NCBI GenBank assembly: GCA_031430875.1
Contig: JANPCI010000106.1
Coordinates: 1-6,164, forward strand
Origin: Sva-07 sp031430875
GTDB lineage: Bacteria > Actinomycetota > Acidimicrobiia > Acidimicrobiales > Ilumatobacteraceae
Direction of reading: 5' to 3'
DNA: 6,164 nt
Shown in pieces: positions 5,592 to 6,164 of this stretch. The notes beneath the pieces were generated by a model. The model had not been told where the DNA came from and made no database searches. It saw only the letters and a program-made list of their open reading frames with translations. The position numbers and the translations under genes were made by a program. Each line of letters begins with the position of its first letter. Within the stretch, counting starts at the first letter, position 1.

Positions 5592-6029
5592 TCAGCGGCC
5601 CGAGTGACCGAAGCCGCCACCGCGGTCGACGCCGTCGAGTGAGTCGACCACCTGCCAGGCCACCGATTCGACGCGTTGCACCACGAGCTGGGCGATGCGG
5701 TCACCGCGGTGCACCTCGTAGGGGGTGTCTGGGTCGGTGTTGATCAGCACCACCTTGATTTCGCCGCGGTACGCCGCATCGATCAGGCCGGGGCCGTTCA
5801 CCACGCTGATTCCGTGCTTGACGGCCATGCCGCTGCGGGGAAGCACGAACCCGCCGTGTCCCATCGGGATGGCAATGGCGATCCCGGTGGGCACCAGTGC
5901 CCGGCCGCCGCCGGCGACGAGCGTCGCGGACTCACGGGCATACAGGTCGAGGCCGGCGTCGCCCTCGTGGGCGTACTCGGGCAGTGGGAGGTCGTGGTCG
6001 AGTTGGACGATCGGTACCGGCAAGCTCAC
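5592..6029 (-). CDS. dut: Deoxyuridine 5'-triphosphate nucleotidohydrolase (dUTPase)
   Basis: This 145-residue protein of normal trimeric dUTPase length cleaves dUTP to dUMP and pyrophosphate, keeping uracil out of DNA and feeding dTMP synthesis. All five family motifs are present in order: I AGLDLYA (25-31), II PRSGM (64-68), III GLIDAAYRGEI (81-91) with Asp84 and Tyr87 at the deoxyuridine site, IV GDRIAQLVV (109-117) and V RGGGFGHSGR (136-145). Motif V usually reads RG-GFGSTG; here the Ser-Thr is His-Ser, a mild variation in the mobile arm that closes over the triphosphate. The start is GTG 6029, which lies 7 nt after a -10-like box and gives the usual N-terminal length. It converges on the Nudix gene and is not evidently linked to the zinc genes. 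Confidence 0.95.
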   Translation of the reverse strand: MSLPVPIVQLDHDLPLPEYAHEGDAGLDLYARESATLVAGGGRALVPTGIAIAIPMGHGGFVLPRSGMAVKHGISVVNGPGLIDAAYRGEIKVVLINTDPDTPYEVHRGDRIAQLVVQRVESVAWQVVDSLDGVDRGGGFGHSGR

Positions 6030-6036
6030 GCCGTCG

Positions 6037-6042
6037 ATCGTA
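6037..6042 (-). promoter_or_regulatory. dut -10 box, leaderless type
   Basis: On the minus strand TACGAT (6042-6037) precedes GTG 6029 by 7 nt, the same spacing as at znuA, so transcription could begin at the start codon. A -35 is not convincing (TTTGGG at 17 bp spacing), and no Shine-Dalgarno sequence is seen upstream of the GTG. Confidence 0.5.
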
Positions 6043-6110
6043 CGCGTCGCGACCCCACCCCCAAATTCGGAGTGGTTGTTTGGGGCAGGCGCACAAACAC
6101 ACCCGACATT

Positions 6111-6164
6111 ATATGTTTGGGGGGGTGGTGGGGGGGGGGGGGGTGGGTGTGGACGAGGGGGGGG
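6111..6164. other. G-homopolymer low-complexity contig end, probable artefact
   Basis: The last stretch contains G runs of 7 (6119-6125), 14 (6130-6143) and 8 (6157-6164) broken mainly by single T bases, right at the end of the window. No reading frame or known element explains it. Such poly-G ends commonly arise from failing sequencing signal or poor assembly. A true G-quadruplex-forming region is the alternative. Confidence 0.6.

Noticed and set aside
1..6164. CRISPR arrays, insertion sequences, integrase sites, phage defence genes
   Set aside because: No regularly spaced repeats, transposase motifs or defence domains were seen; the window is a housekeeping and metal-homeostasis region.

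Overview
This is a high-GC bacterial window, probably from an actinobacterium. An Acidimicrobiia/Ilumatobacter-like lineage is a guess from the style of the proteins, the G/C-rich third codon positions and the promoters whose -10 box sits directly in front of the start codon; no marker gene proves it. The window is gene-dense and centres on zinc uptake.

From left to right: positions 1-285 hold the C-terminal end of glutamine-dependent NAD+ synthetase (nadE). Eleven bases later comes a Fur-family zinc-sensing repressor (zur-like, 297-743, +). Its 3' end overlaps tail-to-tail with the 3' end of the zinc ABC permease gene znuB (713-1609, -). znuB is translationally coupled to the upstream gene for the zinc-binding lipoprotein ZnuA (1609-2586, -). 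The ATPase gene znuC (2631-3488, +) diverges from znuA across only 44 bp. That gap holds a perfect 7-3-7 inverted repeat (GTGAGAACTATTCTCAC, 2600-2616) that looks like a Zur operator. On the znuA side it fills exactly the 17-bp spacer between a -35 (TTGGAA) and a -10 (TATCAT), and the -10 is followed after 7 nt by the ATG, so znuA mRNA is probably leaderless. The simplest reading is a closed loop: Zn-loaded Zur binds one site and shuts off both znuAB and znuC.

Downstream of znuC, after a 165-bp gap, is a YibE/F-family membrane protein with a His-rich N-terminus (3654-4847, +). It is coupled by an ATGA overlap to a Nudix hydrolase of the CoA-pyrophosphatase-like type (4844-5566, +). A compact hairpin (5569-5589) separates this pair from the convergent dUTPase gene dut (5592-6029, -), which also has a leaderless-type promoter. 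The last ~50 bases are G-homopolymer-rich low-complexity sequence that looks like a contig-end or sequencing artefact.

Nothing here is clearly a new system. The parts most worth a second look are the single operator shared by a split znu locus, the 12-histidine cytoplasmic tail on ZnuC paired with an acidic rather than His-rich ZnuA loop, and the His-tagged YibE/F protein beside the zinc genes, which may be a further metal-related component.
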